Assembly: GCA_013399855.1 (NCBI GenBank) | Contig: VXAY01004289.1 | Location: 310,001-374,000 of the forward strand | Reading direction: 5' to 3' | Length of the DNA stretch: 64,000 bases | Origin: Oxyruncus cristatus | Lineage: Eukaryota; Chordata; Aves; Passeriformes; Cotingidae | In this document: piece by piece, positions 28,302 through 39,900 of the stretch | Layout: every line of letters begins with the position of its first letter | How positions within the stretch are numbered: the first letter of the stretch is position 1 | The notes under the pieces: model-generated | What the model saw: only the letters and a program-made list of their open reading frames with translations | Databases searched by the model: none | What the model was told of the DNA's origin: nothing | Program-made: the position numbers and the translations under genes

Positions 28302-29393
28302 GCTTTGAGTGTTACCACCTGCTGAATGCTGTAGTCTCAAGGAGACAGTTATACACTTTAAAACATTTCAAATGGGAATTGATTGTAACAGGCAAACAAT
28401 TGCTGAACCCTCAGCATGGAGGGCTCACGGCATGCATGAAGGCTGTGTAGCTCCCACGGGTGGGCACCTCAAGATCACAGCCTGGCCCCATCATGGGAGA
28501 GTGGGAACAAGCCCACCCAGCCCAGGCAGTGACAGCCACCACCCCCTGCCTGCTGGGGAGGGCACTGGGAGCATGCCAGCTGTGCCAAGTGACTCACAGC
28601 ATCCCTGCACAGGCTTGTTTTTCACTGACTTGCCTGGGCTGACATGGAGCCAAGGCATCCGCCTGCCAACCCGGCCCAAGATCCGCAGTGTCCTCGCCTT
28701 TCTCCCCTGAATCACAGGTTTCTAAGATTAATTGTCATGTATAATTTATTGACCTCAGCCATGACCTTGGCCTGGCATGGTTTCTTTCCTCTGCACTGTG
28801 GTGATGGTAGCAGCAGCCTCTGGCAGGGCAAGGGAACACCAGCAGTGTGGAGTGGTCAGCACTCGGGGCCCCACCCATGCCATGGGGCTGCCCCATGGCC
28901 CTGGAGACACCCTGGCTGCTCTGTCCCCACCCCTCAGAGCCACTTTCCCAGCTGTGCCAGTGCCCGCTTTAATCTCCCCCCTGCCGCCAGCCAGGCACAG
29001 TCTGCTCAGCCAGCTCCCCGTTTCTCCTTCTTCCTTAAGCCCCTTCTCTTTCGTCTTTCATTTTTAAATCTTATCTCCAGGTAAAGAGGGTATTTGATGG
29101 GATCAAAGGGTGACCTTTAACAAGGGTAGCAGAGCTTCAAACAATATCCCTGTGAGTTCACGCACACTCAAGTGTTAAAGGGAACAGTTCTCTCATCTTC
29201 TGTTCCTCGGTGGAAAAGTTGTTTCACAAAGATTTCTGCCAAAAGTCGATGCAGCAGACTGAGGAAACTTCCTTAAAACCCAGCACCTAGAACTTGGCAC
29301 AGGCTGTCCTCAGCTTCTGAGAAACCAATCCTTTAAAATTTTTTGGATTCAGTCTTCACCAGGAAGTGCTCCAGCCACACCACCCTGCACCTA

Positions 29394-29453
29394 CGTGGCA
29401 GGAGGGTTGGAACTGGATGATCTTCCAATCCAAACCATTCTGTGATTCTGTGA
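29394..29453 (+). mobile_element. CR1 LINE, 3'-terminal fragment
   Basis: The sequence shows the hallmark end of a chicken-repeat-1 (CR1) element: GGAGGGTTGGAACTGGATGATCTT, shown here in parts (GGAGGGTTGG, then AACTGGATGATCTT), then CCAATCCAAACC, then two copies of the terminal octamer-type repeat ATTCTGTG. The usual AGGTCCCTT-like block between GATCTT and CCAA is missing, so the copy is old or internally deleted. CR1 elements are commonly 5'-truncated; here only about 60 bases are clear. It lies antisense to the host gene in intron 1. Confidence 0.85.
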
Positions 29454-32400
29454 ACCTCTGAAGTGTTTCTTTCTCTGCTCAAGTTCCCCATCTCTTCCCA
29501 GTTCCCTGGGTCTAACAGACTCCTGACGATCCCCAGTCTTTCACTTAGCTGAATAAAATCACTGGAACACCTCTTAGGCAAAGCATTCCAGCTGTGGAGG
29601 GAGGTCAGACAGAAACAATCAGGGGTATCAGAGAGCAATTAGTGGGCTGGAAATGTAGGCAAACAGAGAGGGGAGGATGGATACCCTATGGTTGCAGACT
29701 GGGCCAGAGGGAGCAAATGCCCCGTCATGACAGGCCTCCCCAAGGCCTCCTTGGCAGCACAGTGCCCTGCTCCAGCCTGAGGTCCTCCCAGCCATGCCAG
29801 AAGAGGTGCAGGGAGGGACCAGCAGCATGAGCAGATGGGTGGCAAATCCCTTCCTGAGGAAATGGGGCTATCTGACCTATGAGCTGGGGGGCACTCCAGC
29901 TTTGGTTGAGACCAAGACCCACAGATCCCTCCTAAGCACCTTTTACATAAATTCCAGGTGGGAGAAGAACAGACTGGGCTAAGGGATGATGGGGGTACAT
30001 GGCAGCATGGGTCCTGAGCTTCCACTCTGCTGTGGAGTCAATGGGTTACAGCGCTGTGTCCCCCCAGGGCCCCGGTAGACAAGAAGGGAGCAGGGGGAGG
30101 CAGAGACCATGCTGGGCCAGATCAGGACAGTCCCATACTCTCCAACGGCAGCCCGGAGCCAACACTGGCAGTGACATGACCCCCGTGCCACCAGCAAGGC
30201 AAGGGAATACACACAAGGTGTCCCCTCCATAGTGGAGCTCACTGGTGCCTCCACACATGGCAGGGTGCCAGGAGTGAAGTGGACAGACGGGAGCAGTGGG
30301 TGGGCAGGAATGACAGCAACGTTAATCATTTCCGTGGCACTGCACACGAAGGCGGCAGCACACAGCCTGCATCGCACCACTGCCGAGCGCCGCACACGGG
30401 GGGCAAGGGCACAGACAACCCACTCCTGCCTGCTTAGCACAGCCTACCTGCCGCGGCTCTGCGGGCCAAGAGCAGGTCCCCTCTCTGTCCCCACTGTGTC
30501 CACACGCCGGGTGAGAGGCACCAGCTCTGGGTGCTGCTGGGTGGGATACACGGAAGTACGCTCCCACCTCCAGCTCCTCGCACACACACATATCCCTACA
30601 GCACCTTGTTGCGTGGATGGAGACCCACCCCCGCGTGCCAGCAGCCAAGGGGTTAAAGTGTCTTGTTATTCCTTCCATACCTGAGCTCCACTTATTTGCA
30701 GCCGGAATTCCCCAGGAGCCAGGGCTTTTACTAGTGGCTCTGCTGTAGAACCATGTTGTTATAGATTGCAAGTTCGTTAAAGGTCAGATAACACAACACA
30801 ATTGAATCATATTAGTGAGCATAGTGAGCTGGTATTTTCCTAGGAAAACCCATAAAGCAGATTGTTTGTTGCAGAGAAACACACATTGTATAGCAAAGCC
30901 GGTTAACTGTCTGCACAAACAAACAAGCAGTTTCTGAGAAAACCCTCCCGTGCTACAGGTCTTTAGGGCAGGCGCCAGCGGGGCTGGGCACTGGGCACCT
31001 CAGGCAGTCTGGATTTCAGCTTGGGTTACAGCACTGAAATACACTGCAGAAGATGAGTAGGGAAATAAACAATTTCCAAGTGTATTGTTGAGAGACAAAT
31101 ACTCAATACTTCATTTAATGTCTGGCTTGCAGGTAGCAGTTAATTCGAGACGGTGCCCAGCTCCACACTGCTATTAAGGAAATGCAGAATTGATTGTGAG
31201 GATGATTGAAGATTTCTGAAGAGCACAATTCCCAAGTCCGTGATGACCCCTCCTTTTTTTTTTCTAATTTACCTGTAATCTCTCAGACAAATCCTTTTAT
31301 CATGTTTATTTCCCTTCCAAGTTCCAATGGTGTGATTAATTATGGAACTTTGCAGTCCTACTTACCCTGCTGTACAGTCTAATTTTGCTTCCTTTTAAAA
31401 TGGTTTTCCATCCCAAGTAGACACCTCTCCTTTTTCAGCACCTTTACTTTGTCCCACTGCAACCTGCTGTCATTAACCCATCCCGCTGGCGAAGGATATC
31501 TCAGCAGGTGCTCACCCCATCCGATTCTGCATTTCCATCTGGAGGCAGGTGGCACCAGTGGTCACTTGCTTCCCACTGCAGAAGGGCTCAGGACTTTCTG
31601 TGGGGAGATAAAAAGTGCAAACCTCTTTCTCCAAAAATCTGGGCACTTTTCAGACCCCAGGGGGCCGCAGCTCCTCTGCCAGCCTGGAAATTTTCGTTTG
31701 GTTCTAGATTTGACCTCAGAATGAGAAAGGAATTGGAACCAGTACAACTGCTTTAACCTGTCCCAGTCACAGAAAGAGGGAGAAAAGTAGTTAAAAAATA
31801 ATTTTGAATATACAAAGCCATGTTTCCTCTCATCAACCTTCAACACCAGTGTCAGCTGTCTGGTTCAGCGAAACACTGCCGACTCCCACTTCTGCCCATG
31901 CCGGCTCCCCTCCACTGCATGGCATTGTGTCCCAGCCAAACAGCGGCAAAACGCAAGTGGAAAAGCAGTTAGATTTAAGTCTTGTTTCCTCTTTCTACCT
32001 CGTCTTTCTCTTTTCTCTACTTAGATGCTCCTCAGTATTGTAACTAATACAATTTGTGTTTAGCATGGTGCGAAACAAGAACGATTTATGGGTCTGTCCA
32101 CACTACACGCTCCCAATGCCATCGCAGCCCCCTGAAAGGGCACTGCAAGAGCAGCCTGATGATAGCATTCTGGCACTACATGTAATTCTCTGTACACTCT
32201 GTCCACATGATCACTGCTACTCCTAGCTCTCACAGTGCCCGTGTGCTTTTCTTACACTGCACCAGGCTCTGCTTAGGAAGGAAATGGGACCGGGCCCCAT
32301 GACCATCTCCAGCCCCCGCTGCCATGCACCAGCCATGCCACTACCACAAACCGATCTGCAGATTTCATTTCAGAGTGACTTGCGCCTTATCTAAACCAAA

Positions 32401-34499
32401 TAGGGGCTCAACCCCCATGTTTCATTACCAACAGCTAATGCACGAGCTCCGGCCCTGGGGGCACTGACCAGACCTGAGACTCAAATATGGTCAGGAGCCC
32501 AGCACACGGAAGGCTGCAGTGACTCAGGTGTCAAAGTCCTACTGAAAGTCTCTGGTATCAGTCAGGTTTTCCTGGTGGCTCTGAGTGCAGTTCTGTCAGC
32601 GCAGCTCCTGCGGCTCTGCGCCAGCAGTGCCCTTCATTAATTCCTAATGCTGCCCCAAGTACATCCTGTGTCCTCCCTGGCTTGGCAGCCCCCGCGAGCC
32701 AGGGCACAGAGCACAGGTCCCTCCCTTCCTTCCACATATAACAAGAAGCCAAATGAAATAATGAAAGAAACTCATTTTAATGCCACAGAGGGAATTGTTT
32801 TATTGCTAAAGCAGCAAATAGAACTAATTGAATCCGCTGGAAGAAAAAAAAAAGGAGTGAAGGAATGGAAAGGGTAGGTGCGGAGCACAGACAGAAAGGG
32901 CGAGCTGGAGCCTGAATATTCATGGACCTGGAAACTGCAAATCTTTGAATGCAAAATATCTTCATAACTGATCCTACTGCCAATGGCGATGCACATGCAG
33001 CTCAGAGAGAGGCTCGGAATGTTTGCATTTATAAGATTTTTTTTTTAAAGTAATATTATGGAAAAAATTCTCTGGTTCATAAAGCTGCTTTGCACCTCCC
33101 CGGTAAAATAGAAAATCCTGGGAGTGGGCACCAGGACCAGTGCAAGTTTCCACTGGCGCTGAGCGCAGGACAGGCAGCAATGGACACTCCTGGGACATTC
33201 TGGTGCCCCCAGGGTGGGCAGGCAGCTGCCTGCTACAGGGGGGCTGCCAAGGCTATTGTGACCTCCTGTCCCTGCCGAGGGCTGAGCTCAGTCCTGCTTG
33301 GCCAGGTTGCTGAGCTGGGGCATTTCACCCCAAATCACCTCCCATTTCACACACCACCAGTTACACCTGCCACAAGCTTTTAAACTCACTGTTTTCAGCA
33401 AACCTTAATTTTCAGTGGCAACATATATATTAATGTGTGTGTGGGGGGGTGCATTTTAATTAAGGCAGCACTCATGTTCTTCATTATAATACAAAGTCAT
33501 CCAGCAAGGAACACTGAGGATATAAATCCCATTAATGAAGGAGGAGATGCGTATCCTGCACTGTATGCTCCAGCACAAAGGCACCAGTACAAGATGACTC
33601 TCACATGAAATGCAAGGAGAGAAAGCTGGATTTGAAATGCAGTTTATACTCCCAAGGGCCACACAACCTTCATCCAGCACCACTGCACCGCAGGCCCCCA
33701 GTCTGCATCCCGGAGACACCCAATCCCCCTGCCCGACCTCAATCTACTTCCCCCACCCCCACCCCCCACCAAGAGAGAGCTGAAGGCACAACGCAGCTGC
33801 CTGGGTGTGCCAGTGCAGGCACACACAGTGCCCAGGCTCCTCCTGGTCCCAGACACCCACACCTGGAGGACAGAGAGACAGGTGAAAGCCCTGAAATCCA
33901 CATCTCCACAGAGCCCTCCCTATGCCAGCATCCTAAATCCTCACCGTCTGGGCACAGCACAAAGCTTCAGGCTCCCCTCTGCCTGCAACATGCTCCAAGC
34001 ATTAGAAAAAGTTAATATGGGTCATGGCGGGGGCAGCTGTGCTGGGCAGTGCCAAACTGGGGCACCCCAGGGAAGGGAACCCAAACTGGGCAGCAGGAGA
34101 CGCACCTGTCGTGGTGCTGCAGGACCTCGCCAGGCAGAGCCCCGCTCCTGCATCATTGCTCTGCTGCAGCCAGCAGCTCTGAACTCACACCCTAATAAAC
34201 AAGCTCCTGGCCACGAGAAAGCACTTCACCATTGCCTACTACAAAATATGGCTGAGGAGTTTCTGAGCAGGTTTTCCGAAGGAACCGGTCTGTGGCAGAG
34301 ACGTGGATTGCCTCCCGCAGAGACAACCACATCCCAAGACGAGAGTGCTTCAGAATCTTATGTGGGAACAGAGTAATGATAAAAAACCTTTCTGTAACTT
34401 TAGCAGCAGTGGCTCTAGCAGAAAAACCTGTAATGATCTAATAACACGTTTCCCCTGCTGCCACTTCAGCCTCATGCAATCCAGGATAGTTTGAGCCAT
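29454..34499. other. Intron interior, no gene seen
   Basis: AT-rich patches lie at about 30750-30910, 31040-31200 and 32755-33075. A T10 run lies at 31254-31263 and a simple repeat at 33423. The two longest open frames are chance: they are low in complexity and have no recognisable domains. Confidence 0.55.
33423..33450. repeat. AT/GT dinucleotide tract ending in G7
   Basis: A short run of ATATATAT, a TTAATG interruption, then GTGTGTGTG and seven G. It is a simple low-complexity tract. Confidence 0.75.
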
Positions 34500-34900
34500 A
34501 AATCCATCCCAGCTCTTCCTTTGTCATTAATTGTCAGGCTATTTGTATTACACATTTCACATACCAAATCAACTTCAATTTCATGGTGGGCTAGACTGCA
34601 GAAATGCTTCTTTTAATCTTTTTTAATTCTAAAGTGGTACAAATTTTAATATTTTCTAATAGAGTGTATATTTTACTCACATCTAACAATATCACTACAA
34701 TTTAGGAGCAATAAAAGTCAAGCTCCCGTCTACAAAATAAGCTTGCAGCTCTATTTCCAAAGTTCAATCAGTTAACCTAGAGAGAGCAGTAACGTTCCTA
34801 CAATGAGTAACGATGCAGAATAATATTTAGATAGAGATAAACCCTTTTTGCATAAGAAATTGCATTATGATTCGCTAGGTCTACAAAATTCTCAGCTTTA
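34500..34900. promoter_or_regulatory. Longest AT-rich island in the intron (candidate conserved non-coding element)
   Basis: About 400 bases of strongly AT-rich, non-repetitive sequence. TCATTAATTGTCAGG near 34525-34537 again pairs an ATTA core with TGTCA, as in the islands at 3.1 and 7.6 kb. Further words include TTTTAATTCTAAAG and AGGAGCAATAAAAG. Composition and motif content suggest a regulatory or matrix-attachment type element; neither was tested. Confidence 0.3.
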
Positions 34901-35886
34901 GTTTACCAATGAAGTTGTTGCCCCAGGCATTTTTCCATAGTGCTTTGATTTTCTGGGGAGTTTCTAGAGGATTTTGAGCTGAGTAAGGAGCCGTTATTGT
35001 TCATAACACAGACGTGTGCAGCAGATCCAGCGGCACAGCTTCTGCACCCTTCTCCTACAGTGGCAGCACAGGATGAGCAGCCTGAGTAACAGCTGCCCCA
35101 GCTCAGAGAGGCTGTGCAGCCCTGGGGTCTGTGCTCCTCCACTCTGTGGCTGGGGACGGCCTGATGGTGGCCGGCCCCACTGGGGTTTGCCCTGCCAGAC
35201 CCAGCTCACAGGAGGTCATTCACAGAGTTATGACAGCCACTGCAGCAGATGCCCAGCTGCCCTGGATTTTGCTCATTCCACCAGACACCCAATGTTTTGG
35301 AGGGAGCCATTAACAAGACCGGGAGCAGGAATGCTGCTGAGTGCCATCCCTTTGCTGCCGGGCCCCAAGCAGGTGTAATGCCCTCCTGCCTTCGGTGCAG
35401 CTCAGCACCAGCACCGCCCACAGTGCTGACATCCTCCCTCACACCATGAAAGCGTCATCCCCACTGCACTGTCTGGAACCCCAGAGCCCCTCCGGTTCAC
35501 ACCTGGCTGTGGATTTCCCTTTCTGTGCAATGTGAACAGCTCGCGTAGGAGACCAAGCCCTTTCTCAGGGTACCCAGAGCCCTTTCCTGAGGTACCACTG
35601 TCTTTCCATGCATCCCCTGGCTCTGCAGGCACCCCGTGCCATGGAGCACAGGCAGTGGTTGGTAATTTGGGATTAACAGGGCTCAAATAAAGAGCCCTGA
35701 AATGAGCTCAGAGGTGCAAGCACTGACAATGCAGGGGACCAGCAGCTGGATCAATGCTGGTGCTCCCTGGGGGAAAGACCAAGGAGGGATGAACCAAAGG
35801 CCACTTTAAAACCTCCAGCGGCAATGACTTCGTGATCCATGGTATGCTATTGGCATTTCTTGAGTCAGCACTTTGGATGGAAAAGG

Positions 35887-35913
35887 GTCAGTATGCTCTT
35901 GAAGCATACTGAC
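35887..35913. repeat. Perfect 11-bp inverted repeat (hairpin)
   Basis: GTCAGTATGCT (35887-35897) and AGCATACTGAC (35903-35913) are exact reverse complements around the spacer CTTGA. Pairing stops at both ends. It is too short to be called a microRNA precursor, and no T-run follows that would suggest Pol III termination. Confidence 0.8.
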
Positions 35914-36719
35914 AAGCAGGACCAGAGCTGAGTAATTGACAGGTTGTCACCTGCACCTGTGACACAGCCCCTTCACCCAGGGCTAAGCCAGGAGGTGACC
36001 TCTTCCCACATGTCTGGGGCTCAAGGGCGGGCCATGGACAGGGGGCAGCAGCTGAGCCTCCCAGGGTGCAGGGGCACCTGGAGGAACCCCAAAGCCTCTG
36101 GGGTTGGTGCAGTCCCGTGATGGCGTCACACAGGTTGCATCCTGGGTGAGTTTGCCTCCTCCCTGGCTGGGTACAGCAGCTCCAGCTGTTGGCTGCCAAA
36201 TCCAACCACAGTTTAACACCTGCTCCTGGCACTGATGTCGGCTTCCTACGAGCATCCTCACGGCTCGGCTTAATTTTATGAGTGTCCATCAAGAACAAAT
36301 ACAGAAAGGGCAGAGCCGAGGCTGAAATGAAGTTATTTGCAGATGTGGATGAACACTAATAGAAAGTATAGAATATCATTGAATCCATCTCAATAAAAGA
36401 TGAAAAGAAATACACTCTAAAACAAAGGAGAGCTGCGGATTTGGGTTGCCCCAGCAGCACTGCTCTGCTCAGATCCAAAATGACTCCTGTTAATAAAGGA
36501 GGGGGCCAACTCCAGTCCAGCCCAGCTCTGGAGAGAATGGAAATCAGATTTTGGCTTGAAATGTGTTACAGCAATCTCTATAATACAAAATAAAGTCTGG
36601 TAGATGAAGTTATTTTTATCCAAAGCCAGTTCTGTTCAGTAGGTCAGTGGCTATAACCGATGTCCCTTTACTATTTCCTCTTCCCCCAGGTCCCCCTGCC
36701 TCAGTTCCTCCAGGCATTG

Positions 36720-36990
36720 ATGAGATTGGAGCAGACAACTGCCAGTATATTTTGGGAGGATCCTATTTAGCTATAAAAATCAATTGTGAATTTTGCATCC
36801 ACCCCCAGCATTTGCCCTGTTTATATTGCCAAATATATTCTTTAAAGAAGTACTGTACTTCACAGGAGAGCTTGTCTAGGTAAATACCTTCATTTACATA
36901 AAATGTGACTAGCAAATGAAATGTTAAAGCCATAAAGAGCAAGTTTATGATCCATCGTTGATGCCTGGATGTATAATATGACAAGGGGGG
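36720..36990. promoter_or_regulatory. AT-rich island (candidate conserved non-coding element)
   Basis: Unique AT-rich sequence with CTATTTAGCTATAAAAATCAATTG split over 36765-36785, CCAAATATATTCTTTAAAG and GCCATAAAGAGCAAG (CDX/HOX-like ATAAA). Flanks on both sides are GC-mixed. Function inferred from composition only. Confidence 0.3.
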
Positions 36991-39900
36991 AAATACTGCG
37001 CCTTGCAACACTTACTGAATTGGTGTGTTGACTCTGGGGAGGGAAATGGGAGATTTGAAAAAACAGGTTGGAGGGGTTTTAGAGGGGCTTTTTTTTGGCT
37101 TTTTTCTTCTTTTTCAGAAGTATGAATCCTTTCCCCTCCTTCAATATTTGGCTTTTAAACACTCTCCTTCAGCTTGGAGAAAGCAGCTACCAGAATAACA
37201 GGGGAAGCGGAGCCCATGTACCATCACATGTGGAGCAGGGTCTGGGTAGCAGCTTGGTCGTGGCCAGGGAGGGGAGCTGCTCCTGGTGGGACCAAGGCCT
37301 AATCCTGCCTGGCCACTCCCCCCCCACGCACCTCTGACCTAAACAGGAATTTCTCACGGTGACTGAAAAGACTCTTATAGTTTGGGGGTTTCCTTTGAAC
37401 TTGTTCAAACAAACAGGGGAGACCAATTTAAAGCACCTCCAACTCTAAATAATACTTTTTAATAAGTGGATAAAAAGGCTAAAATGAAATGCTGCCCACA
37501 TGCACACAACAGGGAAATTACAATATCCACACTGGGTGCTCCAGAAAGTTTGATCATGCAGGTTCCTCCCCTGGACTCTGTACGAACATCTCAGCCATTC
37601 ATTCATGCTCGTACCCTCGTACCCTTTGCAATTCATTGAAACCACTTCAAGGAAAAATCATTTGAAAGAAATTACCTCTGTGTATCACACCTTGAGAAGT
37701 GAGAAATGTCCCACATGAGCCGCTCCAGCCCCCAAAGCAATAAAATTTCTGCTGAAGTACATGAAATAACGACTCAGGGAAAAGGAGTCCCCATGACAAC
37801 AAGAGGTAAGAGAAACCTATGAAAACCAAAAGACTCTGACCTTTGTCGATACAAGGTGTCACCAATTTGTGTTGGGATTTTGACTTTGAAAATCAAAAGC
37901 CTTCACCCATAACTCTCTTTGAGAACCTGTTGTTCCTTCCTTGCCAGTCTGGGCTCCACACAGAGCAGAGTGAGCCTTGCTGAAGCAGGAAGCATATGCA
38001 GGGGTCAGGCGCATCATTCAAACCCGTGAATGCGACCACCCGACTCTTCCCCTTTTGGTTCTCCAAGGGACTGTTTTCACCCAGGCCTATTTTCAGGTTT
38101 TCTGTAACTCTACACATGTGAACAGTACTGCATTCACACAGAGTGCGAAGCTCACAAACTCTGACATCACAAATAACACTTAAACCATCATCAGCAAAGC
38201 ACCGGAGTGTTTACTCAGTGGGTTATTGAACAAAATCCTAGAGAAAGGGTGTTCCTGAGACTACAGTGCAACAGCTAGATGATTTTGGGGCTGGTGACGT
38301 GTGCCAGTTCCCTACACGCTCCAAGGGATGCTCCAACAGTCACTGGAAGAGGCATCCCCACCGTGCATGGCCGCTGTGATGAGCCCTGCATCCGTAACCC
38401 TCCCAAGGGAGCTGTGGAGCTGCTCCCGTTCACTGGCTCCCTGCACACGCTGGGGTCAGAGCGTAAGCAGGGCAGGGCCCAGCTGGGCAGGGTGGTGGGA
38501 CATGGCCCTGGTCACCGCCCCTCCAGTCTGCTGAGGGAGTGGGGCCGGACACCTCCCTGCCAGGCCTGAGTGGGGCCGGTGCCCAGGGGCTGCCAAGGGG
38601 CATAGCACATGCCACTCTGCCTTCCCTTCCTGCTTTTTGCACTTTGTGATCACAGTAACCTGCAAACACATTTCAGACGGAGGCAGAAACGGCAACCAGC
38701 CCTGCAGGAGCAGGTGCTCCGGAACCCTCCTGCCAGTGTGCAGGCCCTGGCACTTCTCTTACTCTCTTTACAGGAAGAGCCAGTGCAGTGCACAGGGGTT
38801 GCAGGTGCTGAGAGCAGCTGCCCTTCCCACAGCTACAACTGAGCAGCCTGTGGATAACCATCAGCAGACGATAAAACACTGCAGAGACCCAATTCATTCC
38901 TGCAACCCCTCCCTTCATCTGAAACAGAACAGAAAGGAGGGAGACAATTGCTGCCCAGAAGTGTGCAGGGTGGGTTCCTCTGGTTTAGAACACAGGGAAG
39001 GGGCAGAGCTAGGAGACTTCCAGTTCTGGCTGCAGAAAAAAAATCCATGCCTGATGCCGGAGTGGCCTCTCTCCAGTACCCAGATGGGTGAAACGTGGGG
39101 CCAACCAGCAAAGCACCTGACCTCTGCTTGCAGTCCCCTGCCCAGAGCCGACCCAGGCATGGGTGGCGAGGTCAGTGCCGCAGGCACGTACTTGCTCTGC
39201 AGGGAAGCCTTGAGCTAGAAAAAGCAGTGCACATACAGGACTGAACCCAGACTAAAGACACAGGAAAGGTGAAGGAGACAAGGTGTTAAAAAGAGGTGTT
39301 ACACGGAAATACTTGTACAGCCCTCAGCCCAGGATAAACTCAATGCACTGGATCCACAGAGGAGAGAGGCAGTTGAGTCACCACATTTCAGCAAAAGCCA
39401 ACTCACAGCAGGGCCCAGAAACAAAATCAATACACTTTCCCTAAGTTACCCCAAGTGTGGCAGGTACAACACTCTGGGAAGGCCTTTTGCTGAGAAACAC
39501 AGCGGTTCCCAGGCTCTGCAGCAGTGCCCGTGGGCAGCAGAAGACCCCAGTCCATCCGCCCGCTGTCGGGTTCCCACTGTGCTGCCAGCACAGGCTCACA
39601 GCACTGATGGAAGGGGTTTGATTTCCTGAATGCCCTGAGCCAATCGGAATGGCACAGGCAACACAGCAACACAATTACAGCTCACAGCAAGGTGATGCTG
39701 TGTGGGACCAGGCTGCAACAGCCCCAAGCTGTTGTGGCCAACAGCTGTTAGAGGATGCTGCAGGGGGGTCCCAGCACACATCCACAGACACAGCCAGCAC
39801 CATTACTGTCAGCAGCCATGGAGGAAAGAGCCTGGTGCTCCAAGGTTGGATCATCCCTGTGCATGCAGGAACAGACCTACTGGCCCAGCCTCCAGGTCAG

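Noticed and set aside
31660..31680. CTCF-like CCCAGGGGGCCGC
   Set aside because: Only a partial match to the core; too common in GC-rich sequence to call.
35401..35430. RE1/NRSF-like half site CAGCACC
   Set aside because: The second half (GGACAGC) is missing.
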